This document shows, one piece after another, positions 7,931 to 15,749 of a DNA stretch of 35,609 nt (positions are counted from its first letter, which is position 1; each line of letters starts with the position of its first letter). Both the position numbers and the translations under genes were made by a program. This DNA comes from Pseudomonadota bacterium (GTDB lineage: Bacteria > Pseudomonadota > Alphaproteobacteria > Sphingomonadales > Sphingomonadaceae): the NCBI GenBank assembly GCA_023416515.1, contig JAEZHP010000158.1, positions 1 to 35,609 on the forward strand, in the 5' to 3' direction. The notes under the pieces were generated by a model. The model worked only from the letters and a program-made list of their open reading frames with translations. It was not told where the DNA came from and ran no database searches.

Positions 7931-8776
7931 GTGAGTGGAGCATTTGAACAGGTCGCGCCGGGCGTTCGCCGACTCCTCGCGCCCAATCCGTCCGCCTTCA
8001 CCTTTACCGGCACCCAGACCTATGTGGTGGGGGAGGGAAAGGTCGCGGTGATCGACCCTGGGCCGGACGACCCGACGCACATCGAGGCGCTGACGAGCGC
8101 TTTGCGCGGCGAGCGAGTTACCGCGATCCTCGTCACCCACACGCACCGCGACCATAGCCCGGCGAGCCGCCCGCTCGGCGCGGCGACCGGGGCTCCGATC
8201 GTCGGCTGCGCCCCGCTCGCGATCCCCGATGACGGCCCGCGCGCCGACGCCAGCTTCGATTTCGACTATGTGCCCGATCGGATCCTCGCAGACGGGGAGA
8301 GCGTGAGCGGCGACGGCTGGACTTTGGAGGCTGTGGCGACTCCCGGCCACACGTCCAACCATCTCTGCTTTGCCCTTAAGGAGCAGGGGGCTCTCTTCTC
8401 GGGCGACCATGTCATGGGCTGGTCGACCACGATCGTCTCGCCTCCGGACGGCGACATGGCGGCCTACATGGCCAGCCTCGACAAGCTGCTCGCCCGCGAC
8501 GACGCGGTCTATTACCCGACCCACGGGCCGGTGATCATCGATCCCAAGGGCCACGTCAGGGCGCTCATCGCTCACCGGCGCGGCCGCGAGGCTCAGATCC
8601 TCGCACAACTCGAGGGGGGGCAGGGGGACATCGCCGCGATGGTGCCGACGCTCTATGCGGACACCGACCCGCAGCTTTTCCCCGCTGCGGCGCGTTCGGT
8701 TCTCGCCCACCTTATCGATCTCGAAAGCCGCGGGCGCGTGCGCTGCGACGGCGACATCTGGAGCCTCGCAGAGTGA
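7931..8776 (+). CDS. MBL-fold metallohydrolase (LACTB2-like)
   Basis: A 281-residue metallo-beta-lactamase-fold hydrolase with the metal motif HTHRDH (70-75), a further ligand His in TPGHTSNH (140), SGDH with Asp159, and YPTHGP near 200. The C-terminal winged-helix-like extension is that of the LACTB2/glyoxalase-II-like group, which includes nucleases and thioesterases, not of class B beta-lactamases. It lacks a signal peptide and should be cytosolic. GTG at 7931 was chosen because the longer frame from 7775 translates the palindromic intergenic repeat. The stop overlaps the start of the DUF4230 gene (GTGA). Its position after a BlaI/M56 pair should not be read as evidence of beta-lactam hydrolysis. 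Confidence 0.9.
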   Translation: MSGAFEQVAPGVRRLLAPNPSAFTFTGTQTYVVGEGKVAVIDPGPDDPTHIEALTSALRGERVTAILVTHTHRDHSPASRPLGAATGAPIVGCAPLAIPDDGPRADASFDFDYVPDRILADGESVSGDGWTLEAVATPGHTSNHLCFALKEQGALFSGDHVMGWSTTIVSPPDGDMAAYMASLDKLLARDDAVYYPTHGPVIIDPKGHVRALIAHRRGREAQILAQLEGGQGDIAAMVPTLYADTDPQLFPAAARSVLAHLIDLESRGRVRCDGDIWSLAE

Positions 8777-9489
8777 GACGCAGCCGCCTCGCCCTCATCC
8801 TTATTCCGCTGTCGGTGATCGCGCTGGTGATCGCGGGCATCCTGGCAATGCGTTGGGTCGACACCTGGTTCGAAGGGCCGAAGCCGGAGAGCATCGCCCA
8901 GGCGAGCCTTCAGTCGATGCGCGAGCAATCGCGGCTCAACGTCTTCGCCGCGCGCTACGTCGCCGTGGTCACGTCGACCCAGGAGCGCTTGGGCGGGATC
9001 GTCCGCGCGCAGAAGACGATGATCATGCCTGGTGACGTCCGTTACGAGGTCAACCTCGCCAATCTCGGCGAGGACGACGTCAGGTGGGACGAGGGCAGCA
9101 ACACGCTTCACGTCACGCTGCCGCCGATCGAAGTGTCCCAGCCGCAGATCGATATCAACGCGGTCCAGGAATATTCGGGCGGCGGCCTCCTGATGCGGCT
9201 CACCGACGCGGAGACGGCGCTCGACCATGCCAACCGTGAGCAGGGCCAGCGTTCGATCATCGAGCAGGCGCGCCAGCCGATGCCGATGCGGCTCGCCCGG
9301 GACTCCGCAAAGCGCGCGGTCGCCCGAAGCTTCGCGCTGCCGCTTCGAGCGGCGGGCATCGAGGCCAATGTCGCGGTCCGCTTCGCCGATGAGCCGCAGG
9401 AGGGGGAGCGCGAATATATGGACTATTCGCGCCGCATCGACGACGTGCTCGCGGACCCCACCGACAGTCAGCGGCGACAGCAGAAATAG
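8773..9489 (+). CDS. DUF4230 domain-containing protein
   Basis: A 238-residue protein with an N-terminal membrane anchor or signal segment (residues 7-27) and a periplasmic region matching DUF4230 in layout: QSRLNVFAARYVAVVTS, then VRYEVNLANLGEDDVRWDE, then a long helical C-terminal part. Function is unknown. GTG start overlaps the upstream stop by 4 bases, implying coupled translation with the MBL hydrolase. The C-terminus is Gln/Arg-rich. Confidence 0.85.
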   Translation: MRRSRLALILIPLSVIALVIAGILAMRWVDTWFEGPKPESIAQASLQSMREQSRLNVFAARYVAVVTSTQERLGGIVRAQKTMIMPGDVRYEVNLANLGEDDVRWDEGSNTLHVTLPPIEVSQPQIDINAVQEYSGGGLLMRLTDAETALDHANREQGQRSIIEQARQPMPMRLARDSAKRAVARSFALPLRAAGIEANVAVRFADEPQEGEREYMDYSRRIDDVLADPTDSQRRQQK

Positions 9490-9497
9490 CCTCGTCC

Positions 9498-9523
9498 GTC
9501 ATTCCCCGCTTTCGCGGGAGGGC
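9498..9523. repeat. REP-like hairpin, copy 1
   Basis: CCCGC-TTTC-GCGGG within GTCATTCCCCGC...GCGGGAG. It belongs to the same short family as the element at 10991-11013 and lies in the gap between the DUF4230 gene and nadA. Confidence 0.6.
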
Positions 9524-9589
9524 AGGGTGGAGTGCCTACAAACCGCAGCGGACAATCGCTATATTTCGGGTTGAGCAAGGGGATTTCAT

Positions 9590-10591
9590 GTGACCGCACT
9601 TCGACCGAACCTCACTGGCCTCGACCTGCGCGCCGAGATCGACCGGCTCCGCAAGGAGCGCAACGCGGTCATCCTTGCCCATTATTACCAGAAGCCGGAG
9701 ATCCAGGACCTCGCCGATTTCGTCGGCGACAGCCTCGACCTGTCACGCAAGGCGGCATCTACCGACGCGGACGTGATCGCCTTCTGCGGAGTCCGCTTCA
9801 TGGCCGAGACCGCAAAGATCCTGAGCCCCGACAAGACCGTCATCCTGCCCGACATGGATGCCGGTTGCAGCCTCGAGGACAGCTGCCCGCCCGACCAGTT
9901 CAAAGCGTTCCGCGAGGCCCATCCGGACCATATCGCGCTCACCTACATAAACTGCTCGACCGAGGTGAAAGCGCTCAGCGACATCATCGTCACGAGCTCG
10001 TCCGCCGATATCATTCTCAAGCAGATTCCGCTGGACCAGAAGATCATCTTCGGCCCCGACCGCAATCTCGGCGGCTATCTCGCCCGCAAGACCGGCCGCG
10101 ACATGCTGCTGTGGCCGGGCGTGTGCATCGTCCACGAGGCGTTCAGCGAAACCGAGCTTCTGAAGCTGAAGGCGCAGCATCCCGGGGCGCCGGTGCTCGC
10201 CCACCCGGAATGCCCGCCGCACATCCTCGACCATGCCGATCATGTCGGCTCGACGCGGGCGATCCTCGAATATGCGCTCGCCTCGGAGAGCGACGTGATG
10301 ATCGTCGCGACCGAGCCGCACATCATCCACCAGATGGAGAAGGCGGCACCCCACAAGCACTTCATCGGGGCGCCGGGTGCGGACGGGAACTGCAACTGCA
10401 ACATGTGCCCGTACATGGCGCTCAACACGCTCGAAAAACTCTATGTGGCGCTCGACACGCTTCAGCCGCGCATCGAGATCGACGAGGACTTGCGCGTCGC
10501 GGCGAGGAAGCCACTCGACCGGATGCTGGAAATGGCCGGCTCCACGGTCGGCAAGGGCGATGTCGGCCGGCCGGTGATTTCGGGGAGCTGA
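9590..10591 (+). CDS. nadA: Quinolinate synthase A
   Basis: A 333-residue [4Fe-4S] enzyme that condenses iminoaspartate with dihydroxyacetone phosphate to quinolinate in NAD synthesis. Start of the fold is AVILAHYYQKPEIQDLAD. The three cluster ligands by family alignment are C93 (MDAGCSLED), C179 (WPGVCIVHE) and C273 (NMCPYMALN); nearby C268 and C270 make a CNCNMC motif. GTG at 9590 follows AAGGGG by about 7 bases; the ATG one base earlier is in another frame. Followed by a VOC gene and then nadC. No nadB or aspartate dehydrogenase lies in the window. Confidence 0.97.
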   Translation: MTALRPNLTGLDLRAEIDRLRKERNAVILAHYYQKPEIQDLADFVGDSLDLSRKAASTDADVIAFCGVRFMAETAKILSPDKTVILPDMDAGCSLEDSCPPDQFKAFREAHPDHIALTYINCSTEVKALSDIIVTSSSADIILKQIPLDQKIIFGPDRNLGGYLARKTGRDMLLWPGVCIVHEAFSETELLKLKAQHPGAPVLAHPECPPHILDHADHVGSTRAILEYALASESDVMIVATEPHIIHQMEKAAPHKHFIGAPGADGNCNCNMCPYMALNTLEKLYVALDTLQPRIEIDEDLRVAARKPLDRMLEMAGSTVGKGDVGRPVISGS

Positions 10592-10608
10592 CAGCCCGGG
10601 AGGAGACC

Positions 10609-10974
10609 ATGCCCAGGGACGCGGTGCCGATGATCAATGTGCCCGACGTCGCGGCGACGGCCGTCTGGTACCAGGGCATTGGCTTCGAACTGCTCGACAG
10701 CTCTGAGGATGAAGGCCGGGTCACCTGGGCGATGATGCGCTTCGGCGAAGGCGAGGTGATGTTCAACGCCGGCGGCCGGGCGAGCGCTTCCCCGCGCCGC
10801 GATGTCGACCTTTTCTGCTACGTCAGCGACGTCGACGCCTGGTTCGGCGAGGTCGCCGACGTGGGAGAGCTCGTCGAGGGAATCCACGACACCTTCTACG
10901 GCCTGCGCGAATTCACGATCCGCGACTGTAACCGCTTCTGGGTCACCTTCGCCGCTCCGGTGAAGCGAGGCTGA
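10609..10974 (+). CDS. VOC family protein (glyoxalase/bleomycin-resistance fold)
   Basis: A 121-residue single-module VOC protein. It opens with AVPMINVPDVAATAVWYQGIG, the usual first beta-alpha-beta unit, and ends with the FTIRDCNRFWVTFAAP strand pair, in which GLREFTIRDCNR resembles the conserved E-x-x-DPdGN-x segment. Metal ligands cannot be assigned with confidence. ATG at 10609 has a strong AGGAGA site. It sits between nadA and nadC, 17 bases after nadA, and is probably cotranscribed; a link to NAD metabolism is only suggested by position. Confidence 0.85.
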   Translation: MPRDAVPMINVPDVAATAVWYQGIGFELLDSSEDEGRVTWAMMRFGEGEVMFNAGGRASASPRRDVDLFCYVSDVDAWFGEVADVGELVEGIHDTFYGLREFTIRDCNRFWVTFAAPVKRG

Positions 10975-10990
10975 TCGGTCTCCTCACAGT

Positions 10991-11013
10991 CCTTCCGCTT
11001 TCGCGGGAATGAC
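10991..11013. repeat. REP-like hairpin, copy 2
   Basis: CCGC-TTTC-GCGG with flanking TT/GA pairing and the trailing GGGAATGAC. It shares the TTTC loop and GCGGGA arm with 9498-9523. It lies between the VOC gene and nadC. Confidence 0.55.
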
Positions 11014-11043
11014 ATGGCCGGGCAGTGTGGCTAATCGCCCCTA

Positions 11044-11889
11044 ATGCCATTTGCTCTCGACCACTTCGATCTCGACACCTTTGTCCGCGCGACCCTTGCC
11101 GAGGATCTCGGCGAACGGGGGGACATAACCTGCGCGGCGGTGATTCCGGAGGACGCTGTATTCTCCGGCGTGATGCAGAGCCGCGACGCGATTACGGTCG
11201 CCGGCCTGCCGGTCGCCGAAGCTTTCTTCCGGAAGCTGGATCCGGGCGTGGAGGTCGGCATGCTCGTGGAGGATGGCGAGGCGGTCCACCCGGGGGCAAT
11301 ACTCATGCACATCAAGGGCCAGGCCCGCGCCTTGCTCACAGCCGAGCGGAGCGCGCTCAACACGGTTCAGCACCTCAGCGGAATCGCCACCATGACCCGC
11401 CGCTATGTCGAGGCGATCGCCGGTACCGGCGCGACCTTGCTCGACACCCGCAAGACGCTGCCCGGTTTGCGCATGCTCGAGAAGTACGCGACCCGCATGG
11501 GGGGCGCGACCAACCACCGAATGGGCCTGTGGGACTCAGCGATGATCAAGGACAACCATGTCGCGGTCGCCGGGTCGGTCGGCGAGGCGGTGCGCCGCGC
11601 TGTGGCCGCCGGCATCAAGCGGATCATCGTAGAGGTCGACAGGCTCGAGCAGATTGCTCCCGCGCTCGACGCCGGCGCGACCCATCTCCTGCTCGACAAT
11701 ATGGCGCCGGATATCCTTCGTCAGGCGGTGGCGCTGGTCGCGGGACGGGTGCCGACCGAGGCGAGCGGCGGAATCAGCCTCGATACGATCCGCGCCAAGG
11801 CGGAGACCGGGGTTACCTACGTCTCGGTCGGCCGGATCACCCAGTCCGCCCCGGCCGCCGACATAGGCCTCGACTTCAACCCGGCTTGA
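11044..11889 (+). CDS. nadC: Nicotinate-nucleotide pyrophosphorylase (carboxylating)
   Basis: A 281-residue quinolinate phosphoribosyltransferase that converts quinolinate and PRPP to nicotinate mononucleotide and CO2. Diagnostic segments are LAEDLGERGDITCAAV near the start, LTAERSALNTVQHLSGIAT (about 100-118), LDTRKTLPGLRMLEKYA with catalytic-site Lys, GGATNHRMGLWD, and the barrel end EASGGISLDTIRAKAETGVTYVS split over two strands. Length is normal. It completes the nadA-nadC pair with the VOC gene between. Confidence 0.97.
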   Translation: MPFALDHFDLDTFVRATLAEDLGERGDITCAAVIPEDAVFSGVMQSRDAITVAGLPVAEAFFRKLDPGVEVGMLVEDGEAVHPGAILMHIKGQARALLTAERSALNTVQHLSGIATMTRRYVEAIAGTGATLLDTRKTLPGLRMLEKYATRMGGATNHRMGLWDSAMIKDNHVAVAGSVGEAVRRAVAAGIKRIIVEVDRLEQIAPALDAGATHLLLDNMAPDILRQAVALVAGRVPTEASGGISLDTIRAKAETGVTYVSVGRITQSAPAADIGLDFNPA

Positions 11890-11898
11890 TCGCTAGTC

Positions 11899-11925
11899 TC
11901 GCCCCTCAGGTTCAAGGAGGGGCGA
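11899..11925 (+). promoter_or_regulatory. Hairpin sequestering the RBS of the next gene
   Basis: TCGCCCCTC (11899-11907) and GAGGGGCGA (11917-11925) form a perfect 9-bp stem. The 3' arm contains most of the Shine-Dalgarno AAGGAGG, and the start codon follows the stem immediately at 11926. In RNA this would hide the ribosome-binding site. It could instead simply be the 3' end of the nadC transcript. Confidence 0.55.
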
Positions 11926-12432
11926 ATGCGACCGGCATCCATCATTCAGTTCGAGCGGCTCTATCTCGCTTCGCTCGCGGTCGTGATCATCCAGTCCGTC
12001 GCTGCCTATTTCCTGATGCGGGAGACGTTCGGCCGACTTCCCGCCGGAGCTGACGTTCCCGGTGCGGGCGGCATGTTTAGCGGGATATTAATCGGCTCGA
12101 TCATTTTCGGCCTGCTGCTGTCGGTCGGCATTCCGCTGCTTCTGATGTGGCTGGCCTCGCGAAAGCGGGTCGAGGTGGCCAAATGGCTGCTTCTCGTCGT
12201 GTCCGTTTTGTCGGTGCTCGGCTTCCTGGCCAATCTCGTTATGCTGGTCGTGATGCCGGGGCAGGTCGCGCAGGATATTGCAGACTTCGCCGAGTGGCAG
12301 GCCGGTCTCGTCGCCATCGACGGAGTCAGCGAGGCGCTTGGAGTGGCCGCGTTGGTTTTCCTCTTCCGGCGCGACTCGACGGAGTGGTTCCGGACCGGCG
12401 CGCCGGACGTCAACGCGGACGTGTTCCGCTAG
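11926..12432 (+). CDS. Hypothetical four-TM membrane protein
   Basis: A 168-residue integral membrane protein I do not recognise by name. Hydrophobic segments fall near residues 12-30, 51-77, 86-110 and 128-147. Short loops and a hydrophilic C-tail (DSTEWFRTGAPDVNADVFR) follow. The ATG directly follows a 9-bp stem that contains its ribosome-binding site, so translation may be structure-controlled. Its TAG stop shares the CTAG palindrome with the stop of the convergent DUF4112 gene. Confidence 0.75.
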   Translation: MRPASIIQFERLYLASLAVVIIQSVAAYFLMRETFGRLPAGADVPGAGGMFSGILIGSIIFGLLLSVGIPLLLMWLASRKRVEVAKWLLLVVSVLSVLGFLANLVMLVVMPGQVAQDIADFAEWQAGLVAIDGVSEALGVAALVFLFRRDSTEWFRTGAPDVNADVFR

Positions 12433-12839
12433 GAGGAGGGGAAGCCCGCCCCGCCCTCCGGGTGGTGCCGGTCGAGATGCCGCTTCAACAGGCGCAGGTT
12501 GCGGGTGTTGGAGCGGAAGAAATAGTCGGCGACCCAGCCCACGACGGGCACGGTTCCGAGCAGCATGTCGAAGCCGATATTGCCGGCCATTCGAGCAAGC
12601 GTCCATTTGGAGACGCCCAGATTGCGCGCCTCCCAGGCGAGCCAGGTCCCCATCGCCGCGGCCACGACGCTGCCGCCGACCGGCACCACGTCCAGCATCA
12701 CATCGAGGCCAAGCCGCTTGCTGGTGCCGGGGATGCGCACCGCGCTTTCCAGCAGATGCTCCATGCGAAGGAGGCGGCGGCGGACGTTTTCAGGCCGGCG
12801 GCGTTCGTAGGGAGAGAGGTCGCTGGTGTCGGTTGCCAT
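12429..12839 (-). CDS. DUF4112 domain-containing protein
   Basis: A 136-residue protein with the DUF4112 pattern: LLESAVRIPGTSKRLGLDVM, LDVVPVGGSVVAAAMGTWL (hydrophobic), and NIGFDMLLGTVPVVGWVAD, then DYFFRSNTRNLRLLKRHLD. It is probably a small inner-membrane protein of unknown function. ATG at 12839 begins MATDTSDLSPYERRR. The open frame reads much further upstream, but only as a shadow of the binding-protein gene. It lies 2 bases downstream of that gene's stop on the same strand. Confidence 0.88.
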   Translation of the reverse strand: MATDTSDLSPYERRRPENVRRRLLRMEHLLESAVRIPGTSKRLGLDVMLDVVPVGGSVVAAAMGTWLAWEARNLGVSKWTLARMAGNIGFDMLLGTVPVVGWVADYFFRSNTRNLRLLKRHLDRHHPEGGAGFPSS

Positions 12840-12841
12840 GC

Positions 12842-14293
12842 CTAGTCCCTTGACTGGATGAGCTCGAACGGCGGGTGCCGGGCGAACATGTTGGTGCGAA
12901 AACCGGTGAGGCGCTGAGTGCGCAACGACCAACGCACCGGATTGGCGATCGGGATGAATACGGTGGCGTTGGTAAGCGTCTGGTCCGCCTGGATGAGCAG
13001 GGCGCGGCGTTCCGCGGGGTCGGCCGTGTTGCGGGCGGCCTCGAGCACCGGGGTCACCTCTTCGTCGCACACCGGGCTCGCGTGGCACATGAACGACCGC
13101 AGATACCAGGTGGCGAGCTGCGCCGGGGCGACCTCGTCGATCACGCGAAGCTCGGCCGGCGCATTGGCGGCAACCCGCTCCACCTCCACCCCGATCAGTC
13201 GCCAGTCGCGGCGCAGATGGGCAAAGAGGATCCGGTAGCCCGGCCGGTCCGGCATCGCGACGCGCAGACGCAGCGGTAAACCGGGCTCCAGCTTGGCGAT
13301 CGCGAGGGCGGCGAGCTCGCGGCGTTGCGGAAAGGCGAGGTTCTCCCAATCTGCCGCGGCAGGGGCGGGCACGTCGTCGAGGCCGGTCGGGAGGAGGCCG
13401 GTCCGAGGGCGCCAGTCGGGAACTTGGAAGCGCTCCAGGATCGCGGCGCGATCGATCGCCATGCTGAGGGCGCGCCGCACCGCCGGATCGGAGAGGGCCC
13501 CCTGCGCGCTTTGAAAGGCCAGGCCGAACAGTCCCAGCGTCGGGTCGAAGGCGACCTGACCCTGAGGAATTTCGGCAGCCCGAAGGATCGGCAGGTCGCC
13601 GGCCGTTCCTCCCGTCACTAAGTCCGCCTCTCCGGCCCGGAAACGCACCACAGCGACGGCGGGGGTGGCGCCGGCGAGCTGGATCTCGACCGCCGCCTCG
13701 TCTTGCGGCGCTTCCTCGTCCTCGGGCGGCGGCGGCACCAGCCGAAGCGCTCCTTCGACCCGCCCGCCCAGCCGGTAAGGCCCGGTGCCCTCATTGTCGG
13801 CGATGATCGCGATTTCCGGCTGTGCGAGAAGCTGCAGGAAGTTGGCGCGCGGGTTCGTCAGGCGGATTTCGAGCACTTGGTCGGTCATCGCCTCCACGTC
13901 CTCGACCACGCCCAGAACGGGTTTGAGGCGGTTGCGGCTTGCCCGGCTGAGCGCGGCCTGGAGGCGGACCACGACCTGTTCGGCGGTGACGCGCTCGCCG
14001 CGGGCCCAAAGGGCGCGGCGCAACCGGAAGGTATAGCGCCGGCCATCGTCCGAGACGATCCAGCTCTGTGCCAGCGCCGGTTCGATCTCTCCGGCCGAAT
14101 CGAAGCGGACCAGGCCCTGCGCCACGGTTTCGAGAAGCATCGCGGACGGCGGGGTCACGGGTTGAAGGTTGGGGTTGATCAGTGCCGGCTGGGGCCCGAT
14201 CGCCGTGACCTTCAGCGGACCCGACGACTGGTCGCGGCAGCCACCGACCAAGGCGAGAGCGATCAGCAGGGAAGAGGCCTTGCGCAGCGTCAC
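12842..14293 (-). CDS. ABC transporter substrate-binding lipoprotein (peptide family 5)
   Basis: A periplasmic solute-binding protein of the SBP_bac_5 (oligopeptide/dipeptide) type. From GTG at 14293 it has 483 residues and a compact lipoprotein signal (MTLRKASSLLIALALVGGC, lipid on Cys19). Family segments are QGLVRFDSAGEIEPALAQSW, SDDGRRYTFRLRRALW and DPAVRRALSMAIDRAAI. Earlier in-frame starts exist at 14329 and 14362 but lack well-spaced ribosome-binding sites; the true start is uncertain. No permease or ATPase genes are adjacent, so it is an orphan binding protein. It is divergent from the PilZ gene. Confidence 0.88.
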   Translation of the reverse strand: MTLRKASSLLIALALVGGCRDQSSGPLKVTAIGPQPALINPNLQPVTPPSAMLLETVAQGLVRFDSAGEIEPALAQSWIVSDDGRRYTFRLRRALWARGERVTAEQVVVRLQAALSRASRNRLKPVLGVVEDVEAMTDQVLEIRLTNPRANFLQLLAQPEIAIIADNEGTGPYRLGGRVEGALRLVPPPPEDEEAPQDEAAVEIQLAGATPAVAVVRFRAGEADLVTGGTAGDLPILRAAEIPQGQVAFDPTLGLFGLAFQSAQGALSDPAVRRALSMAIDRAAILERFQVPDWRPRTGLLPTGLDDVPAPAAADWENLAFPQRRELAALAIAKLEPGLPLRLRVAMPDRPGYRILFAHLRRDWRLIGVEVERVAANAPAELRVIDEVAPAQLATWYLRSFMCHASPVCDEEVTPVLEAARNTADPAERRALLIQADQTLTNATVFIPIANPVRWSLRTQRLTGFRTNMFARHPPFELIQSRD

Positions 14294-14419
14294 GGCCGCG
14301 AACCTAGCCAGCCTCGGCGCGGAGCGCATCCCCCTTGCCGCCACGACTGCGGGAATGCGCATTGTTTAGGCGGCTTCCTCTTTACGCGTCCTTCACCGGT
14401 TCGCGTTACGGCGGGTGCC

Positions 14420-14755
14420 ATGGACCTCAACTATCCGGGCCGGGACGCGTCGGGGGAAGAAGCGGCAGACTTTCTGCCGCGCCGCAACCAGCGCGTCGCG
14501 TTGAGCGAGCGGACCCAGATGCGCGCCAACGACTCGGCGGTTGAGATCATCGTGTGCGACCTTTCGACCAGCGGATTCCTTGCAGAATGCCTGCGTCCGG
14601 TTTTGATCGGGTCCTACGTGTCACTCGATGTTCCGGGCGTCGGCCCGGTTCATGCGCAGGTGCGCTGGCAGGTTGGGAATCGGCTGGGCGCCAAATTCCT
14701 CGATCCAATCAGCCTTCACCGCTGCGACTGGACCACGGCTCGGCCGCTCGCCTGA
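14420..14755 (+). CDS. PilZ domain protein (candidate c-di-GMP receptor)
   Basis: A 111-residue single PilZ domain. It has the RxxxR-type arm (RRNQR near residue 20) and the second motif DLSTSG ((D/N)xSxxG). The rest forms the expected beta barrel (GSYVSLDVPGVGPVHAQVRW, LGAKFLDP). By family it would bind cyclic di-GMP and act on a partner protein. Start ATG at 14420; the Shine-Dalgarno is weak (GGCGGG). No cyclase or phosphodiesterase is in the window, but the downstream glycosyltransferase region is a plausible type of target, which is inference only. Confidence 0.85.
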   Translation: MDLNYPGRDASGEEAADFLPRRNQRVALSERTQMRANDSAVEIIVCDLSTSGFLAECLRPVLIGSYVSLDVPGVGPVHAQVRWQVGNRLGAKFLDPISLHRCDWTTARPLA

Positions 14756-14765
14756 CCCGCGCCGA

Positions 14766-14851
14766 TGGTGCGGACGGCGGGACTCGAACCCGCACGCCCA
14801 TGGGGCAGAAGATTTTAAGTCTCCAGCGTCTACCGGTTCCGCCACGTCCGC
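14766..14851 (-). tRNA. tRNA-Leu (anticodon UAA)
   Basis: Minus-strand cloverleaf. Acceptor arm GCGGACG (14851-14845) pairs with CGTCCGC (14776-14770), discriminator A at 14769 and encoded CCA at 14768-14766. Anticodon stem GGAGA/TCTTC with loop CTTAAAA gives anticodon UAA. The long variable arm typical of class II leucine tRNA and the T-arm GGGTTCGAGTCCC are present. Confidence 0.96.
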
Positions 14852-14900
14852 TTGCGCGGGAACGTGCCCGTCACTCAACCTCGAGGCAAGCGCGAAGGCG

Positions 14901-15140
14901 TTATTCGGCCGGCATGATGGTCGCGCCGAGTGGCGACCAGTCGGCGTCGACGGCGCGTACACGCTCGGTTTCCTGCGGTGCCTGGTCGAAGCGGAAGGCG
15001 ATGCCCGCGTCCTTCAGCCGGCGAACGTAGGTTTCGGCAAGCTCGTGGCGGCGTGCTCGCGCCGCTGGCGTCACCGCGCGCGCGGCCGCCTGGAATTCGG
15101 CGGCTGCCCGCCGCCAATAGAATCGATGATCGGAATTCAA
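14901..15140 (-). CDS. Hypothetical 79-residue protein
   Basis: A small Arg/Ala-rich protein (MNSDHRFYWRRAAAEFQAA...) of unknown function. It begins at TTG 15140 with GGGGGAC about 8 bases upstream. It is predicted mostly helical through residue 45, then less ordered. No Cys pair, signal or membrane segment is visible. It lies between tRNA-Leu and ihfB on the same strand. The reading is supported by an acceptable ribosome-binding site and alphaproteobacterial codon bias, not by recognised homology. Confidence 0.6.
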   Translation of the reverse strand: MNSDHRFYWRRAAAEFQAAARAVTPAARARRHELAETYVRRLKDAGIAFRFDQAPQETERVRAVDADWSPLGATIMPAE

Positions 15141-15266
15141 CGAAAAGTCCCCCGTCCCAGACCTTCGGACGCCGTCCCGAGTCGGCGGGGGAACTTTACA
15201 GGATGTAGAGCGGTGGTAAATGCAGATTAACCAGCAGGCGGAGCGATCCGCGATGCGGCGACGGCT

Positions 15267-15545
15267 TCAGACGTTGAGCCGTTCACGCATCTCCTTGCCC
15301 GGCTTGAAATAGGGCACGCGCTTGGCGTCGACATCGACAGCTTCGCCGGTGCGGGGGTTGCGGCCGCGGCGTGCGTCGCGCCCGCGGGTCGAGAAGGCTC
15401 CGAAGCCGCGCAGCTCCACGCGACCGCCCTGTTCCAGCTGATCGATGATCGAGTCGAAGAAGGCGGCGACCACGCGCTCGACCTCCTTGCTGGTCAGATC
15501 GGGATGGTCCTCGCAGAGCTTCTGGACCAGTTCAGAGCGGATCAC
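15267..15545 (-). CDS. ihfB: Integration host factor subunit beta
   Basis: A 92-residue DNA-bending protein, beta half of IHF. It begins MIRSELVQKLCEDHPDLTSK and contains the DNA-arm segment GFGAFSTRGRDARRGRNPRTG with the intercalating Pro region. IHF bends DNA at promoters, origins and recombination sites. GTG at 15545 follows AAAGGGGGC; the open frame upstream to 15647 is not family-like. It follows rpsA, the usual rpsA-ihfB order in proteobacteria. An exact TTGAT-N4-ATCAA box lies about 70 bases before its start. Confidence 0.95.
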   Translation of the reverse strand: MIRSELVQKLCEDHPDLTSKEVERVVAAFFDSIIDQLEQGGRVELRGFGAFSTRGRDARRGRNPRTGEAVDVDAKRVPYFKPGKEMRERLNV

Positions 15546-15608
15546 GGCGCCCCCTTTCACTAGACTTTTCTGGTGCTTGCGGCGCAACTGCATCTCTGCC
15601 CTGGCCGA

Positions 15609-15622
15609 TTGATCTGGATCAA
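15609..15622. promoter_or_regulatory. FNR/FixK-type box upstream of ihfB
   Basis: TTGATCTGGATCAA matches the FNR/FixK/Anr consensus TTGAT-N4-ATCAA exactly, and the dyad extends one further base pair on each side. Its centre is about 70 bases before the ihfB start codon. A class II site would place the transcript start near 15574. No convincing -10 sequence was seen there. Confidence 0.7.
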
Positions 15623-15708
15623 TCGCACCCCGCGTCCGAAAACGCAAGTACGCAAGCTCCTGAATTTAACAGAGTTTACGTCGGGCTTGAACTCACAACG
15701 GGACGAAC

Positions 15709-15742
15709 CGGCGGCGAACGGTATCACTACCGCCCGCCGCCG
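15709..15742 (-). terminator. rpsA 3' hairpin
   Basis: A 15-bp stem around a 4-nt loop, starting 8 bases past the rpsA stop; on the minus-strand RNA it includes two G-U pairs. Outer arms are GGCGGCG/CGCCGCC and the inner pair is CGGTA/TACCG. There is no T-run after it, so it may only partly end transcription before ihfB. Confidence 0.6.
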
Positions 15743-15749
15743 TGCTCAA

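Noticed and set aside
7931..8776. The MBL-fold gene as a beta-lactamase controlled by the BlaI pair.
   Set aside because: Its sequence is LACTB2-like, it has no signal peptide, and no BlaI operator was seen in front of it.
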